This document shows positions 8,148 through 16,667 of a DNA stretch of 56,018 nucleotides, one piece after another (position 1 is the first letter of the stretch; each line of letters begins with the position of its first letter). The position numbers were made by a program, and so were the translations under genes. This DNA comes from JBGSON01 sp041739085 (lineage in GTDB: Bacteria; Patescibacteriota; Gracilibacteria; CAIRYL01): NCBI GenBank assembly GCA_041739085.1, contig JBGSON010000028.1:1-56018 (forward strand), written 5' to 3'. A model generated the notes under the pieces. It did not search any database. It saw nothing but the letters and a program-made list of their open reading frames with translations, and had not been told where the DNA came from.

Positions 8148-8345
8148 CTACTCGACTTCTCCCGCATGGCAGATTTCCATATTCTGATAGCGCTCAGACT
8201 CAGTTCTTTCGACATATTGACACATTCGAGGCAGACTCTTCGATACGACGGTGAAATCAAGCAGGGGAGTAAATACATACAACAGAATCAAGGAAATAAG
8301 CAGGATATTCATAACGACAGAAACGATGAACAATGATTTTTTCAT
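8148..8345 (-). CDS. Small membrane-anchored protein of unknown function (65 aa)
   Basis: A 65-residue protein with a Lys-Lys start followed by a hydrophobic segment (about residues 4-28, FIVSVVMNILLISLILLYVF), so a single-span membrane protein or an uncleaved signal anchor. The remaining 35 residues are polar with two cysteines. ATG 8345 fits this topology better than an upstream in-frame start. It lies immediately upstream of the tyrA-pheA leader peptide on the same strand and may be its transcriptional partner. I do not recognise the family. Confidence 0.5.
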   Translation of the reverse strand: MKKSLFIVSVVMNILLISLILLYVFTPLLDFTVVSKSLPRMCQYVERTESERYQNMEICHAGEVE

Positions 8346-8534
8346 GTGGAATAATAATGGACAAAAAATCTGAAACCTTCTGGCGTATTTTACTTTAAAA
8401 TTCCCCAAGAAGCGATTGATTCTTGAGCCACTCCATCAAATATCGCTTCAGAATGAAATCATATAAAATGAGAATACTCAGAATGCGGAATCCAGAATGA
8501 ATCACATATTCCATGGCGCCTCAATCCATACCGG

Positions 8535-8543
8535 TGCTATAAT
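8535..8543 (+). promoter_or_regulatory. Extended -10 promoter element
   Basis: TGC followed by a perfect TATAAT (8538-8543) forms an extended -10 box 24 nt before the ATG at 8567. There is no good -35. The predicted leader is about 17 nt without a Shine-Dalgarno site. Confidence 0.55.
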
Positions 8544-8566
8544 ACCCTGATATTCAATCGACAGAA

Positions 8567-8995
8567 ATGAACCAGGAGCCAGTAAAAATCAAACCCCATC
8601 ATGCGGAAGGAGCACAGCGTTTTATCGCCTGGGGAAAAAACGAGGCCCACGAAATCATGTTCAACATGCTGAAGGATGAACTGGAAAAAGATCCTGATGC
8701 TGAGCTTGTTTTTGTCCGCGGATATGACAAGCTTTGCGTCCATTCCTGCATTGAAGATGGGAAGGCGCCTCCCTGCGAGGCCTCCTACGGTTCTTCATCT
8801 GTCGTAACGAACATGGATGAAGAGATTGCGAAAGAGCACGGCTGGGAATTCGATACACCCTACAAAATTCAATATATATTGGATGAGTTGAGGGAAGAAG
8901 CCTCATCAAGAACAATATTTTATATCTGCCAGTTGACCCAAGATGAGCATCAGCAGTGGTTGACGGATGTTCGAGCGAGCAAGAAAAATGAATGA
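8567..8995 (+). CDS. DUF1284-like protein
   Basis: A 142-residue soluble protein. The opening VKIKPHHAEGAQRFIAWG with its paired histidines, a middle VRGYDKLCVHSCIEDGKAPPC cluster of cysteines and the closing acidic helical part resemble DUF1284 proteins, which have an N-terminal HH motif and a Cys-rich centre that probably binds metal. The match is by eye and partial: the usual HHLLC motif is changed to HHAEG. No enzymatic role is known for the family. It stands alone behind an extended -10 promoter. An unrelated CPR-specific protein is the alternative. Confidence 0.5.
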   Translation: MNQEPVKIKPHHAEGAQRFIAWGKNEAHEIMFNMLKDELEKDPDAELVFVRGYDKLCVHSCIEDGKAPPCEASYGSSSVVTNMDEEIAKEHGWEFDTPYKIQYILDELREEASSRTIFYICQLTQDEHQQWLTDVRASKKNE

Positions 8996-9122
8996 CTCAT
9001 GATGGTACATGGGGAATTGCTTTGCTTCTCAGTAAGAAATGTTGAGACTATTTTTACAAACAATCGTTTTCCTCTATAATCGCCTTCGTCTTTCTCCTCA
9101 TTTTGGAAAAGTGAGAGAAAAG

Positions 9123-9152
9123 TTGACATATGCATCTATAATATTGTATAAA
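9123..9152 (+). promoter_or_regulatory. Putative strong promoter of the 95-aa gene
   Basis: A perfect TTGACA (9123-9128) and TATAAA (9147-9152) are 18 nt apart. A second TATAAT (9137-9142) is too close to pair with this -35. The ATG at 9173 would follow a leader of about 14 nt with no Shine-Dalgarno site. Confidence 0.65.
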
Positions 9153-9172
9153 TATCACCTTTTATTCATCCT

Positions 9173-9460
9173 ATGACAGAAAGAGCAACACCGGAGACAT
9201 TTGATGCAGAATCACAAGAAGTGGTAACCGGATGTCTCACGCGAGTGAGAGCATCGGGTGAAAATGAAGACGTGAAAGTCGTTCTCACCAATGTTATTAC
9301 CAGGAGATTTGCAGAGTTCATGCAATCAGTCAGCACGGAAGACAGAAAAAATCCGGATGCTTTGAGCACGAAGCTCAATACCCTCCGAGCACTTATGGAA
9401 TCAGGGCTTCTTTCACAATTGACTCCCCCAAGCACATCCCAGAAAGATGCGGTGAATTAA
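9173..9460 (+). CDS. Hypothetical protein (95 aa), helical
   Basis: A 95-residue, charged, probably all-helical soluble protein without signal peptide or recognisable motif. It has one cysteine and a Thr/Ser/Pro-rich tail. It is behind a near-consensus promoter, and its start is clear because the ATG at 9173 follows that promoter closely. The next gene on the strand begins 46 bp later and is also unknown. Similar small orphan proteins with a strong promoter recur in this window (43345, 11574). I do not recognise the family. Confidence 0.6.
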   Translation: MTERATPETFDAESQEVVTGCLTRVRASGENEDVKVVLTNVITRRFAEFMQSVSTEDRKNPDALSTKLNTLRALMESGLLSQLTPPSTSQKDAVN

Positions 9461-9506
9461 GAATGCAATCGTCTGTTCACACTTTTTCCCAATTACCATC
9501 TATCCA

Positions 9507-9899
9507 ATGCATGGAGAAACACGACAGGATGAACCAATATTCCCGGGAGTAAGAGAATTCCATGCAGCGACAAACGGTCTTGATCCGAAAGAAGTTACAG
9601 ATGAGGACGTGAGAATGTTTAACAGGATGATTCTGCAGAAAATGAAATTCGATCGGGATGCATGGGACGAAGACTCGGAAAAATTCCAGCACCTTCTCTC
9701 TTCGATCTCTTATCCAGGGACACGCGAAAAAATCCTGGGGCTCCTCGAAATGGGGAGATCCTGGAGTACGCTGAAAGAGTGGCAGGAATGGGCGACCGTC
9801 TTAGAGGCTGTGGTCACATCTTTTCATGACCTCCTCGTGAGACACAATATTGCACTTGAGTCAGCGTATGTACCAGGAGTAAGACCGACTGTTCACTAA
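9507..9899 (+). CDS. Hypothetical protein (130 aa)
   Basis: A 130-residue acidic, helical soluble protein with several Trp residues in its C-terminal half (GRSWSTLKEWQEWATVLEA). There are no membrane segments, cysteines or metal motifs. It begins at ATG 9507; an ATG at 9511 is out of frame. It follows the 95-aa gene by 46 bp and converges on the SLH protein gene at 9925. Function unknown. Confidence 0.55.
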   Translation: MHGETRQDEPIFPGVREFHAATNGLDPKEVTDEDVRMFNRMILQKMKFDRDAWDEDSEKFQHLLSSISYPGTREKILGLLEMGRSWSTLKEWQEWATVLEAVVTSFHDLLVRHNIALESAYVPGVRPTVH

Positions 9900-9924
9900 T
9901 CTGATTCGGTTGCTGAGAAAGCAG

Positions 9925-11376
9925 TCAATGAATGATCTCTCCAGTGTCGACCGCCTCAAAAGCACTTCCTGGGACGGGTTTTAATTGATTGAGGTCTTCG
10001 TCGTCCCAACGCGTATCCGCAGCCCCGGTGATGAACCAGTCGCTCCCGTTGTCGGCGACGATCATTCCGTATTTTTTTAATCCTTCAAGGATCACTCTCG
10101 CCTCGCCCGTGAATCCGGAAATATCGTAGTCTCTTTTGAGCCGTACGCGGAGGCCCATCGGAGGGAGGTTTTCATCTGTCTCACTCGAAGCGAAATGCGT
10201 TGCAGGATGAATGAATCCCCGCTGAGTCGTTTCAACGGTGAACCGGAGTGCATGGGTCACTTCCCCGTTCGCGACTTCATCATAGCGGACGAGTCCGGGG
10301 AAAATCGGAAGTCCCGCCGCGTCCGCGCTCGTCCAGTAGTCCGGACGGAGAGCATTTGATCGGAGATCATATACCGCTCCGGAATCCGCGTCCCATGAAT
10401 TTCCCCGGGCGAACGCATGATAGAGTTCATAGAGCATGCAGGAATCCGTGTCGATGGCGAGAACATGGCGGTCTCCGCCTGATTCAATGCCGCCCTGGAT
10501 CGAGGCCTCGAGCGGGATCGGGTAAGGTCCGGGATCCGACTCATCACCGTAGGCGGTAAAATTGATGTCGATCATTTCCTGATCGCTATCGACGGTTATA
10601 AAAGGAATGCCGTATTCCCCGTTCCCGCCGAAATCAGCGTGGAGAAAGGAATCGCGTCCGATGCTGGAGATGTACGCATCGGAATTCAAATGCACCGGGT
10701 AGTCGGAGATGTCGGTATTCCATGGATTATCCGCCGGGAAGACCGGGCAAGATCCGATGAGCGGAGAATTCCCATCGGAGATTTCATCATTAGAACTATC
10801 GCCATTTTCCGCTTCCTCTCTCAGCCGGTAGATGATTTCCACCATTTCAGCGCGAGTGATGAGCTTATCCACAGCGGAGATGCTTTCCGGTTTTGCATCA
10901 TGTTCTTCCACATAATCCACGTACGGTTCATACCACACGGAAGAGGAAGAAACGCTTGCTCCCGAAGCGAGTACGATTATTTTTGCCGCTTCGGCAAAAG
11001 AAATCGGATTTCTCGGCTTAAACGTCCCGTCGGGATAGCCGTTGATGATTCCAGCTCCGCGGGCATGGCAGATATACTGGGAAAACCAGTCCGTTGCCCC
11101 GACGTCGGGAAATTCTTCCGTGAAGAAACAATTCCGGATCTCATCCTCCAATGCGGTATATCCAATGATAATCTTTGTGAACTCCGCACGATTGATGTTC
11201 ACTAATGGCTGAAAGGTTCCGTCGGAATATCCTTCGACGATCCCTTCGGTTTCCGCATAGGAAATAGCGTCGAAATTCGGATGGTTCCCGGGGATATCAG
11301 TGAAGGAAGCGATTCCGAGTTTTGAAACCCAAAAAACAGTGGAAAGCAGAAAAAGAGAGGGGGTGATTTTCTTCAT
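9925..11376 (-). CDS. Secreted SLH-domain surface protein with conserved extracellular C-terminal domain
   Basis: 483 residues. A short signal peptide (MKKITPSLFLLSTVFW) is followed directly by three S-layer homology repeats (about 22-205), each with the pattern FxDI..., GYxDGTFxPxxxINRAEF. A Ser/Asp/Asn-rich linker leads to a beta-rich domain (about 215-483) beginning CPVFPADNPWNTDIS. That start, together with HLxxDFG and YGIPF segments, recalls a family of secreted bacterial proteins of unknown function, some next to carbohydrate-active genes. The SLH repeats would bind it to a cell-wall polymer. N-terminal rather than C-terminal SLH repeats set it apart from the two other SLH proteins here (11904 and 25502). 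The 197-bp gap upstream is shared with a divergent small gene. Confidence 0.85.
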   Translation of the reverse strand: MKKITPSLFLLSTVFWVSKLGIASFTDIPGNHPNFDAISYAETEGIVEGYSDGTFQPLVNINRAEFTKIIIGYTALEDEIRNCFFTEEFPDVGATDWFSQYICHARGAGIINGYPDGTFKPRNPISFAEAAKIIVLASGASVSSSSVWYEPYVDYVEEHDAKPESISAVDKLITRAEMVEIIYRLREEAENGDSSNDEISDGNSPLIGSCPVFPADNPWNTDISDYPVHLNSDAYISSIGRDSFLHADFGGNGEYGIPFITVDSDQEMIDINFTAYGDESDPGPYPIPLEASIQGGIESGGDRHVLAIDTDSCMLYELYHAFARGNSWDADSGAVYDLRSNALRPDYWTSADAAGLPIFPGLVRYDEVANGEVTHALRFTVETTQRGFIHPATHFASSETDENLPPMGLRVRLKRDYDISGFTGEARVILEGLKKYGMIVADNGSDWFITGAADTRWDDEDLNQLKPVPGSAFEAVDTGEIIH

Positions 11377-11573
11377 CGGAAGATTGGGAAGATGTACTCA
11401 AGACTATAATGGGCGGAGGGAAAGCAGGCAAGCGAGCAGGTGGGCAAGGGAACCAGTATGCTCCGTTTTTTCGAAGAGAATTGCTGCTCCAGAAATATGA
11501 GAGCATGTTGACAAGAGAGCGGATACGAGTACCATGAACCACTTTCGAGCTTTCATTCTTTTATCCCATTTCA

Positions 11574-11846
11574 ATGAAAAGCGCAAAGCCAGGAATAGAT
11601 GCTATCACTACAGATTTCGGACCTGGAGCAGAGGAAACAGCTTTTCCAGGAACTCTTGATGGACCCGAAGGGCGAGCTATGACACCGCAGCCGGACGCGC
11701 TTCGACAGATGGAAAGGACTTTTCAGGAATTTCTTGGAAGAGAGCCGCTCATTGATGCTTCTCAATCCTGTCTCCAGAAACCACTGACCGATGAGCAGAT
11801 CGAGGAATCGTTCGGACCGGGAGAGAAACCGGATTATCATTCATGA
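11574..11846 (+). CDS. Hypothetical protein (90 aa)
   Basis: A 90-residue polar protein, rich in Gly, Pro, Glu and Asp, without signal peptide or membrane segment. The middle (PDALRQMERTFQEFLGREP) should form an amphipathic helix; the rest looks disordered. It is divergent from the SLH gene at 9925-11376 and convergent with the SLH gene at 11904-15164. Codon use is like its neighbours, which supports it being real. I do not recognise it. Confidence 0.45.
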   Translation: MKSAKPGIDAITTDFGPGAEETAFPGTLDGPEGRAMTPQPDALRQMERTFQEFLGREPLIDASQSCLQKPLTDEQIEESFGPGEKPDYHS

Positions 11847-11903
11847 TTGCGTAAGCCCACCGTTCTATTACGCATTACAGTGATTTCTCCAGGACAAACG
11901 GAC

Positions 11904-14900
11904 CTATTGATCAGCCTTCAGATTGATGATGAGCATGAGGATCTTTGAGATCTCCGCTCTCGTAATGGGGCTATTCGGCCGGAAAGATCCATCTGAATAT
12001 CCCTGGATGATCCCATGGCGCTCCGCATAGGCGATGTATTTCTGATACCAGGCGTCAAGAGGAGTGTCCGTGAAATAAATCGTACCATACCCGATTTCCA
12101 GGCCGGAGGCCTCCAGCAGGATCTTGAGACCTTCGGCGCGGGAGACTTCTTTCTCCGGAAGGAATGTCCCGTTCGTATAGCCGCTGACGATTCCATTCTC
12201 TTTGGCCGCTGTAACATATGGAGCGAACCAGGCGTTTTTGCTCACGTCAGAAAACGGATTTTCATCGACTGCGTCAGGAATATCTATTCCAAACGCGAGA
12301 AGCGCTATTTTTGCGAGTTCCGCCCTGTTTATATTCGCATCCGGGGCATACGTGGTCGAACTCCGCCCCTGAACGATGTCTAATGCGTAGATCTGAACGA
12401 TATACTCTTCAGCCCAATGTCCTTGAATGTCGGTAAACGGATGATCGATATCCTCCCAGGATGTCTCGCCGGACAGAGCATCGGTCCTCAGTTCATCATT
12501 TTCGTTCCCGGCGCTGTCTTCAAGAGCCCCGGACAGGATCTTGATCTTGTTCTTATTCCCGGTGAGGGCAGAGTCGAACGTAATCATGAGATTTTTCCCC
12601 GATCCGGTCACATCAGAAACTTCATCATCGGAAGAGAGTTTGCTGAATGTCGTTCCATCTTTTGCCAGCCGGATGTTGTCCTTCAGGTCATCGAGAGTCC
12701 CGATCTTGGAGATGTTTTCAGCAAAAATGATCGTTACTTTTTTGTCCGTGCTATCTATTTCGACATCATCGATCGCCGGCTTTGTCGTATCCGTATTCTT
12801 CTCTTCAAAAGCCGCAGTCGTGAGTTGTTCGTTCTCGTTCCCGTCGCTATCTTCGAGCGCTCCAGAAACAATCCTTATTTTGTTTTCATCTCCGGAAATG
12901 GGTGAATCGAATGTGATGATGAGATTTTTTCCCGATCCATCAATGTCGGTGACCTCGTCATCATCGGAGAGAGCATCAAAATGAGTTCCGTCTGAAGCGA
13001 AGAGGATGTCATCTTTCAGACTGCTTAATGACCCCACCCGGTCTATATTTTTATTGAACGTGAGCGTGACCTTTGAGTTAGAATTATCGACGGTGGTTCC
13101 CGAAATTCCAAGATCTCCAGAGCCTTCAGAAATGTAGCCCGATATGAGTTCATCGTTTTCATTTCCGCTGTCATCTTCCACAGCCCTCGAGAGGATCCTG
13201 ATCTTATTCTTCGTGCCGGTTAATTCCTGATCAAAAGTAATTTTGATAGTTTCGCCGTCGCCATTGAGATCCGCTACTTCATCATCCGTGGCGAGGTCAT
13301 CGAAGGAAGTCCCGTTTTCCGCGAGTTCGATTTTCCCCTTCAGAGCACTGAGCGTGTCGGTTTTATCAATGTCCTCGTTGAACGTGATGGTGACAATCGT
13401 GCCAGAATTATCCATGGAAATACTCTTGATGTATGGATTTTCATTGTCTTCCGCGTCGAAAGAACTCGTAATGAGTTCTGCATTCCTGTTCTCAGCAAGA
13501 TCTTCCACCGCATCCGCCTCGATTTTGATCTTATTCTTCGTTCCGGAGATCTCATCATCAAAAGTGATGATGAGTTTGTCGGTCTTTCCATCCAAATCGG
13601 TAACCGTATCATTCGAGTCGAGTGAAGAATAATTGCTCCCGTCGGAGGCGAATTTGATCTTCCCCTTCAATGTACTGACGGAAGAGGCCGCCCGATCGAT
13701 TTTTTCGGAAAAAATGATCGTGACGACCGTGAGAGTATGATCGACTGTAACACTTTTAATCGTCGGTTTTGTGGTGTCGGATCCCGTGCCAATCGAGCCC
13801 GTAGTCAATTCGATGTTCTCGTTCGTTGCCGCATCTTTTACCGCTCCGGACAAGACTCTGATCTTATTCGATGTCCCGGACAGGGCGGTATTAAACGTGA
13901 TAATGAGTTTTGTATCACTCCCGTTCATATCAGTCACCGAGTCACTCGAACCGAGTGATGAAAAATCTGTGCCATTTGAAGCAAATCTGATCTTCGATTT
14001 CAGGTCAGAAAGCGTTCCGACTTTATTGATATTTTCGCTGAACGTGATCGTCACGATTTTCTTCGTGCTGTCCATGGCCGCACTGCTGATCGTCGGTTTT
14101 GTCGTATCAACCCCCTCTACAACAGCGGTGATCGTCAGATTGTTGCTCGTGAGACTCACGTTCCCCGTCAATTCCGAGGCATTGATGGTGATGCTAAAGT
14201 TCGTGACATTCGTGTCGAAATCGGTGCCATTAAAAGCAAGAGTAACGGTAGCTCCTGTCGTGTTCACATACGTCACAGAAGAGATGCTTGTGCCGGTCGG
14301 AGCATTATTCAAAACAAAGTTTGCCTTGTCCAGAGTGATGTCTTTAAACGTCTCATTCGAGAGCGTGACGGGGATGACCGCTCCGTTTACATTCGTTTCC
14401 GTGAGAGACCCCGAAATCGCGACTGACGAAGTCGCCTCCACGACTGCGGTGATCGTCAGGCTATTGCTCGTGAGGTTCGCATTGCTCGTCAATTCCGTTG
14501 TGCCAATGGTGATAGTAAAGTTCGTGATATTCGTGTCAAAATCAGTGCCGTTAAAAGAGAGCGTCATCGTCGCGCCGGTGTCGTTCACATAGGTCACCGA
14601 GGAGATGCTTGTGCCGGTCGGAGCGTTGTTCAGGGTAAAGTTCGCTTTATCCAAAGTGCTGTCTTTGAAGGTGTCATTCGCAAGGCTCATGGTAATGACC
14701 ACCCCGTTTAAATTCGTTTCTGTGAGAGATCCAGAGACGGTAAGAGCCGGAGACGCTTCCACGACAGCGGTGATCGTCAGATTATTGCTCGTGAGAGGCG
14801 CGCCTCCCGTCAGTTCTGAGGCCGCTACTGTGACATTAAAGTTCGTGATATCCGTGTCAAAATCAGTGCCGCTGAAAGAGAAAGTGAGAGTGGCGGTAGT

Positions 14901-15164
14901 CGGACTCGTCCGCGTCACGCTGCTCACCGAGAGTCCAGAAGGGCCATTATTAAGAGTGAAGTTTGCATTTGCCAGCGTATCATCAAGGAATGTGTCGTCA
15001 GTAAGGGTAATCGAGATCGTGGCGCCGTTCAGCGTGTTTTCCGCTAATGCGCCGGAGATGCCGAGAGAAGCCGCATACGCGAGCGGCGCAAGCAAGAGAG
15101 AAAATGTCGCCATGAGGGATACGGCAGCAAGCTGCAAAGAGAAGATTCTTATTTTGCGGTTCAT
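11904..15164 (-). CDS. Repeat-rich SLH surface protein (Ig-like/SwmB-type repeats)
   Basis: 1086 residues. A signal peptide (about 1-31) is followed by three near-identical repeats of about 107 residues (31-351) built around the units FTLNNAPTGTSISSV and ITAVVE. Five longer repeats (about 352-897) follow, with the pattern DTTKPxI...VTITFSENI...NKIRILSGAVED...NEN, resembling SwmB/bacterial Ig-like repeats found in large secreted proteins. Three SLH repeats end the protein (about 905-1086), with SLH motifs such as GHWAEEYI and DGSFRPNSPITRAEI. It is probably an S-layer or adhesin protein held to the wall by its C-terminus. The NEN/Asp-rich loops could bind calcium. The near-identical repeats make this locus prone to recombination or assembly collapse. 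Confidence 0.88.
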   Translation of the reverse strand: MNRKIRIFSLQLAAVSLMATFSLLLAPLAYAASLGISGALAENTLNGATISITLTDDTFLDDTLANANFTLNNGPSGLSVSSVTRTSPTTATLTFSFSGTDFDTDITNFNVTVAASELTGGAPLTSNNLTITAVVEASPALTVSGSLTETNLNGVVITMSLANDTFKDSTLDKANFTLNNAPTGTSISSVTYVNDTGATMTLSFNGTDFDTNITNFTITIGTTELTSNANLTSNSLTITAVVEATSSVAISGSLTETNVNGAVIPVTLSNETFKDITLDKANFVLNNAPTGTSISSVTYVNTTGATVTLAFNGTDFDTNVTNFSITINASELTGNVSLTSNNLTITAVVEGVDTTKPTISSAAMDSTKKIVTITFSENINKVGTLSDLKSKIRFASNGTDFSSLGSSDSVTDMNGSDTKLIITFNTALSGTSNKIRVLSGAVKDAATNENIELTTGSIGTGSDTTKPTIKSVTVDHTLTVVTIIFSEKIDRAASSVSTLKGKIKFASDGSNYSSLDSNDTVTDLDGKTDKLIITFDDEISGTKNKIKIEADAVEDLAENRNAELITSSFDAEDNENPYIKSISMDNSGTIVTITFNEDIDKTDTLSALKGKIELAENGTSFDDLATDDEVADLNGDGETIKITFDQELTGTKNKIRILSRAVEDDSGNENDELISGYISEGSGDLGISGTTVDNSNSKVTLTFNKNIDRVGSLSSLKDDILFASDGTHFDALSDDDEVTDIDGSGKNLIITFDSPISGDENKIRIVSGALEDSDGNENEQLTTAAFEEKNTDTTKPAIDDVEIDSTDKKVTIIFAENISKIGTLDDLKDNIRLAKDGTTFSKLSSDDEVSDVTGSGKNLMITFDSALTGNKNKIKILSGALEDSAGNENDELRTDALSGETSWEDIDHPFTDIQGHWAEEYIVQIYALDIVQGRSSTTYAPDANINRAELAKIALLAFGIDIPDAVDENPFSDVSKNAWFAPYVTAAKENGIVSGYTNGTFLPEKEVSRAEGLKILLEASGLEIGYGTIYFTDTPLDAWYQKYIAYAERHGIIQGYSDGSFRPNSPITRAEISKILMLIINLKADQ
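14112..15074 (-). repeat. Three tandem about 321-bp repeats inside the SLH surface-protein gene
   Basis: The three N-terminal units are about 107 codons each. Units 2 and 3 are the most alike and share phrases such as TSISSVTYVN and FNGTDFDTN at identical spacing. Five further, more diverged units of about 109 codons lie at about 12470-14111. Confidence 0.8.
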
Positions 15165-15266
15165 ACAGGGAAATAAAAAATTTCACTCACTTTACGAGTT
15201 TTCAGTTTATTTAACAAGAAACGCATATCTCAGCTGCGGTATTCCGTGAAAATCACCTACTCAATA

Positions 15267-15602
15267 TCAGTAGAGTTCCTCCGGTTTGAACGAATCCCGC
15301 CAGATCTTTTCCAGTGTTTTCAGATCTTCCGTGTAATCACAGCCGGGTTCATCTTTTGGCTTGAGTACATCGAGTACGTCGAAAGAAAAACCATTTTCGC
15401 CAAAACGATGAAAGTCATCCTGCAATCCCTCATTCATATGACGCCCGGACCTCAGCCTGACTTTTTGGCCGTTGAATACAAACTGGAGATCCGTGCTCCG
15501 TCCGATAAACATCTTTCCATTTTTCAGATTTTTTATCTGGAAAACACCCATCGGCCGGGGGGTGTCTTTATATTGTCTGATGAGCTCTTTCTTCGTAGGC
15601 AT
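15267..15602 (-). CDS. GIY-YIG nuclease family protein
   Basis: A 111-residue protein matching the short GIY-YIG-like family found in Firmicutes and CPR. The opening KKELIRQYKDTPRPMGVFQI, the IGRS segment, RHMNEGLQDDFHRFG and FDVLDVL are its characteristic blocks. The two Tyr-containing motifs are altered (GVF in place of GIY, MFIG in place of YIG), as in other members of this subgroup, so nuclease activity is uncertain. Classical relatives include UvrC and homing endonucleases; no intron or inserted element is nearby. It is a single gene between two unrelated minus-strand genes. Confidence 0.75.
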   Translation of the reverse strand: MPTKKELIRQYKDTPRPMGVFQIKNLKNGKMFIGRSTDLQFVFNGQKVRLRSGRHMNEGLQDDFHRFGENGFSFDVLDVLKPKDEPGCDYTEDLKTLEKIWRDSFKPEELY

Positions 15603-15640
15603 GTGGTATTGAAGAAAAACCTATACAACCAAATAGTTTT

Positions 15641-15961
15641 TCAGGCGTTTTTTTTCACTATTTTTATGCCCTTCATCCCGAGAATGAATAAGCCGACGAT
15701 AAGTGCTTTTACCGCGTAATGGCCGTGAACATCCATGATATCTTTCGTCATCGGAGTGTTGTTCCTGAAGAGAAGATGGGCAAGAATGCCGATAGGCAAG
15801 GTAAGAAAGAGCCAGTTTCGTTTCGGGATATCGACCCTGATCTTGAGAAAGAGTTTCGATAACAGGGGAGAGAGTAAGTACATTCCGAGAAACGCCGCCG
15901 CGAAATCAAAAATCGCGTAACCGCTTATGCGAAATTGGCGGAGATATTCTATCGGGACCAT
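15641..15961 (-). CDS. Small integral membrane protein (106 aa)
   Basis: A 106-residue protein with about three hydrophobic segments (about 12-38, 50-66 and 82-100), separated by basic loops and a conserved-looking HGHYAVK stretch. No catalytic motif is recognised. It lies 38 bp upstream of the GIY-YIG gene on the same strand, so the two may share a transcript. A similar three-span organisation occurs in unassigned CPR proteins, but I cannot name a family. Confidence 0.6.
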   Translation of the reverse strand: MVPIEYLRQFRISGYAIFDFAAAFLGMYLLSPLLSKLFLKIRVDIPKRNWLFLTLPIGILAHLLFRNNTPMTKDIMDVHGHYAVKALIVGLFILGMKGIKIVKKNA

Positions 15962-16020
15962 GAGATTTTATTGAAAGATGAAGGGAATAATTCGGTATAT
16001 TCATTGCGCCTTGGGCGCAT

Positions 16021-16200
16021 TTAGCACATGCAGTTGTAGCTATTTTCGTTGTTTTTTATGAGGGTCCAGGGGTCACCATTGGATTTCTTCCCGTCCCATG
16101 TCGAGCCGTCCTCAGCGGATTCGACTACAGATGGACTTGGCAGGTCCTTTGCCCCAGCTCGTCTGAGTTCTGAAAAGGCGCTCTGTAATTTTGCGTTCAT
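16021..16200 (-). CDS. Possible small protein (59 aa)
   Basis: A 59-codon frame from ATG 16200. The product is polar (MNAKLQSAFSELRR) with a closing CMC. An upstream in-frame start exists at 16254 but adds an unlikely N-terminus. No motif or ribosome-binding site supports it, so this is a weak call, made mainly because the region otherwise holds no gene. Confidence 0.3.
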   Translation of the reverse strand: MNAKLQSAFSELRRAGAKDLPSPSVVESAEDGSTWDGKKSNGDPWTLIKNNENSYNCMC

Positions 16201-16284
16201 ATGAGGAAGGACGAAAGGTTTCTTGATTGTACCAGAAAGACAAAATATTCCCAAGGAAGCACAATCATCGATAGAAAAATGCCG

Positions 16285-16500
16285 TCATATGCCGGCGACT
16301 ATTCGGATAGAAAAGAATATACAGAATGCCGATACCATGAGGAAGCTGATCGAGGTAATAATTAAAATGCCTTCCCGGCGTCGATGGGGGAGGAGAAGGA
16401 AAGGGGAAGGAAATCGATCCTCTGCTGATGAAGAGGTGGTTCCTGAAAGAAAGTCCTGGACGATCCCTCTCAAAAAAGGAAAGAGATAAGCAAAACACAC
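16285..16500 (-). CDS. Possible small membrane protein (71 aa)
   Basis: A 71-residue frame overlapping the end of the 65-aa membrane gene by 31 bp. It has a hydrophobic C-terminal span (GILIITSISFLMVSAFCIFF) and could be the third member of the short minus-strand run that begins with the PH-domain gene. The competing plus-strand frame (16223-16489) is highly charged and looks like an artefact. Weak call. Confidence 0.25.
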   Translation of the reverse strand: MCFAYLFPFLRGIVQDFLSGTTSSSAEDRFPSPFLLLPHRRREGILIITSISFLMVSAFCIFFSIRIVAGI

Positions 16501-16667
16501 CCGACAATGATCGAAGCCCCTATCAGTATTTTACAAAGAAAAGGAAGATATTTTACAAATTCTTCCCCTGCTTCTTTTTTTATAAAGTTTAACTGACGGA
16601 GACTGAGCAGCAGATAGATGCATATTGCGGAAAGAACGCCGAAAAGGAATAGTTTTATGATGATCAA
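16470..16667 (-). CDS. Small two-span membrane protein (65 aa)
   Basis: A 65-residue protein with two hydrophobic segments (about 3-22 and 45-64) joined by a charged loop. Its ATG overlaps the stop of the preceding PH-domain gene (ATGA at 16664-16667), typical of translational coupling, so the two products probably work together. No known family. Confidence 0.6.
   Translation of the reverse strand: MIIIKLFLFGVLSAICIYLLLSLRQLNFIKKEAGEEFVKYLPFLCKILIGASIIVGCVLLISFLF

Noticed and set aside
14112..15074. Regularly spaced repeats that might be a CRISPR array.
   Set aside because: Units are about 321 bp, coding and contiguous without unique spacers.
13771..15249. Long plus-strand frames opposite the Ig-like repeats of the SLH gene.
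   Set aside because: They mirror the repeats and give Val/Ser-rich sequence with no start signal; the minus-strand gene has signal peptide and SLH motifs.
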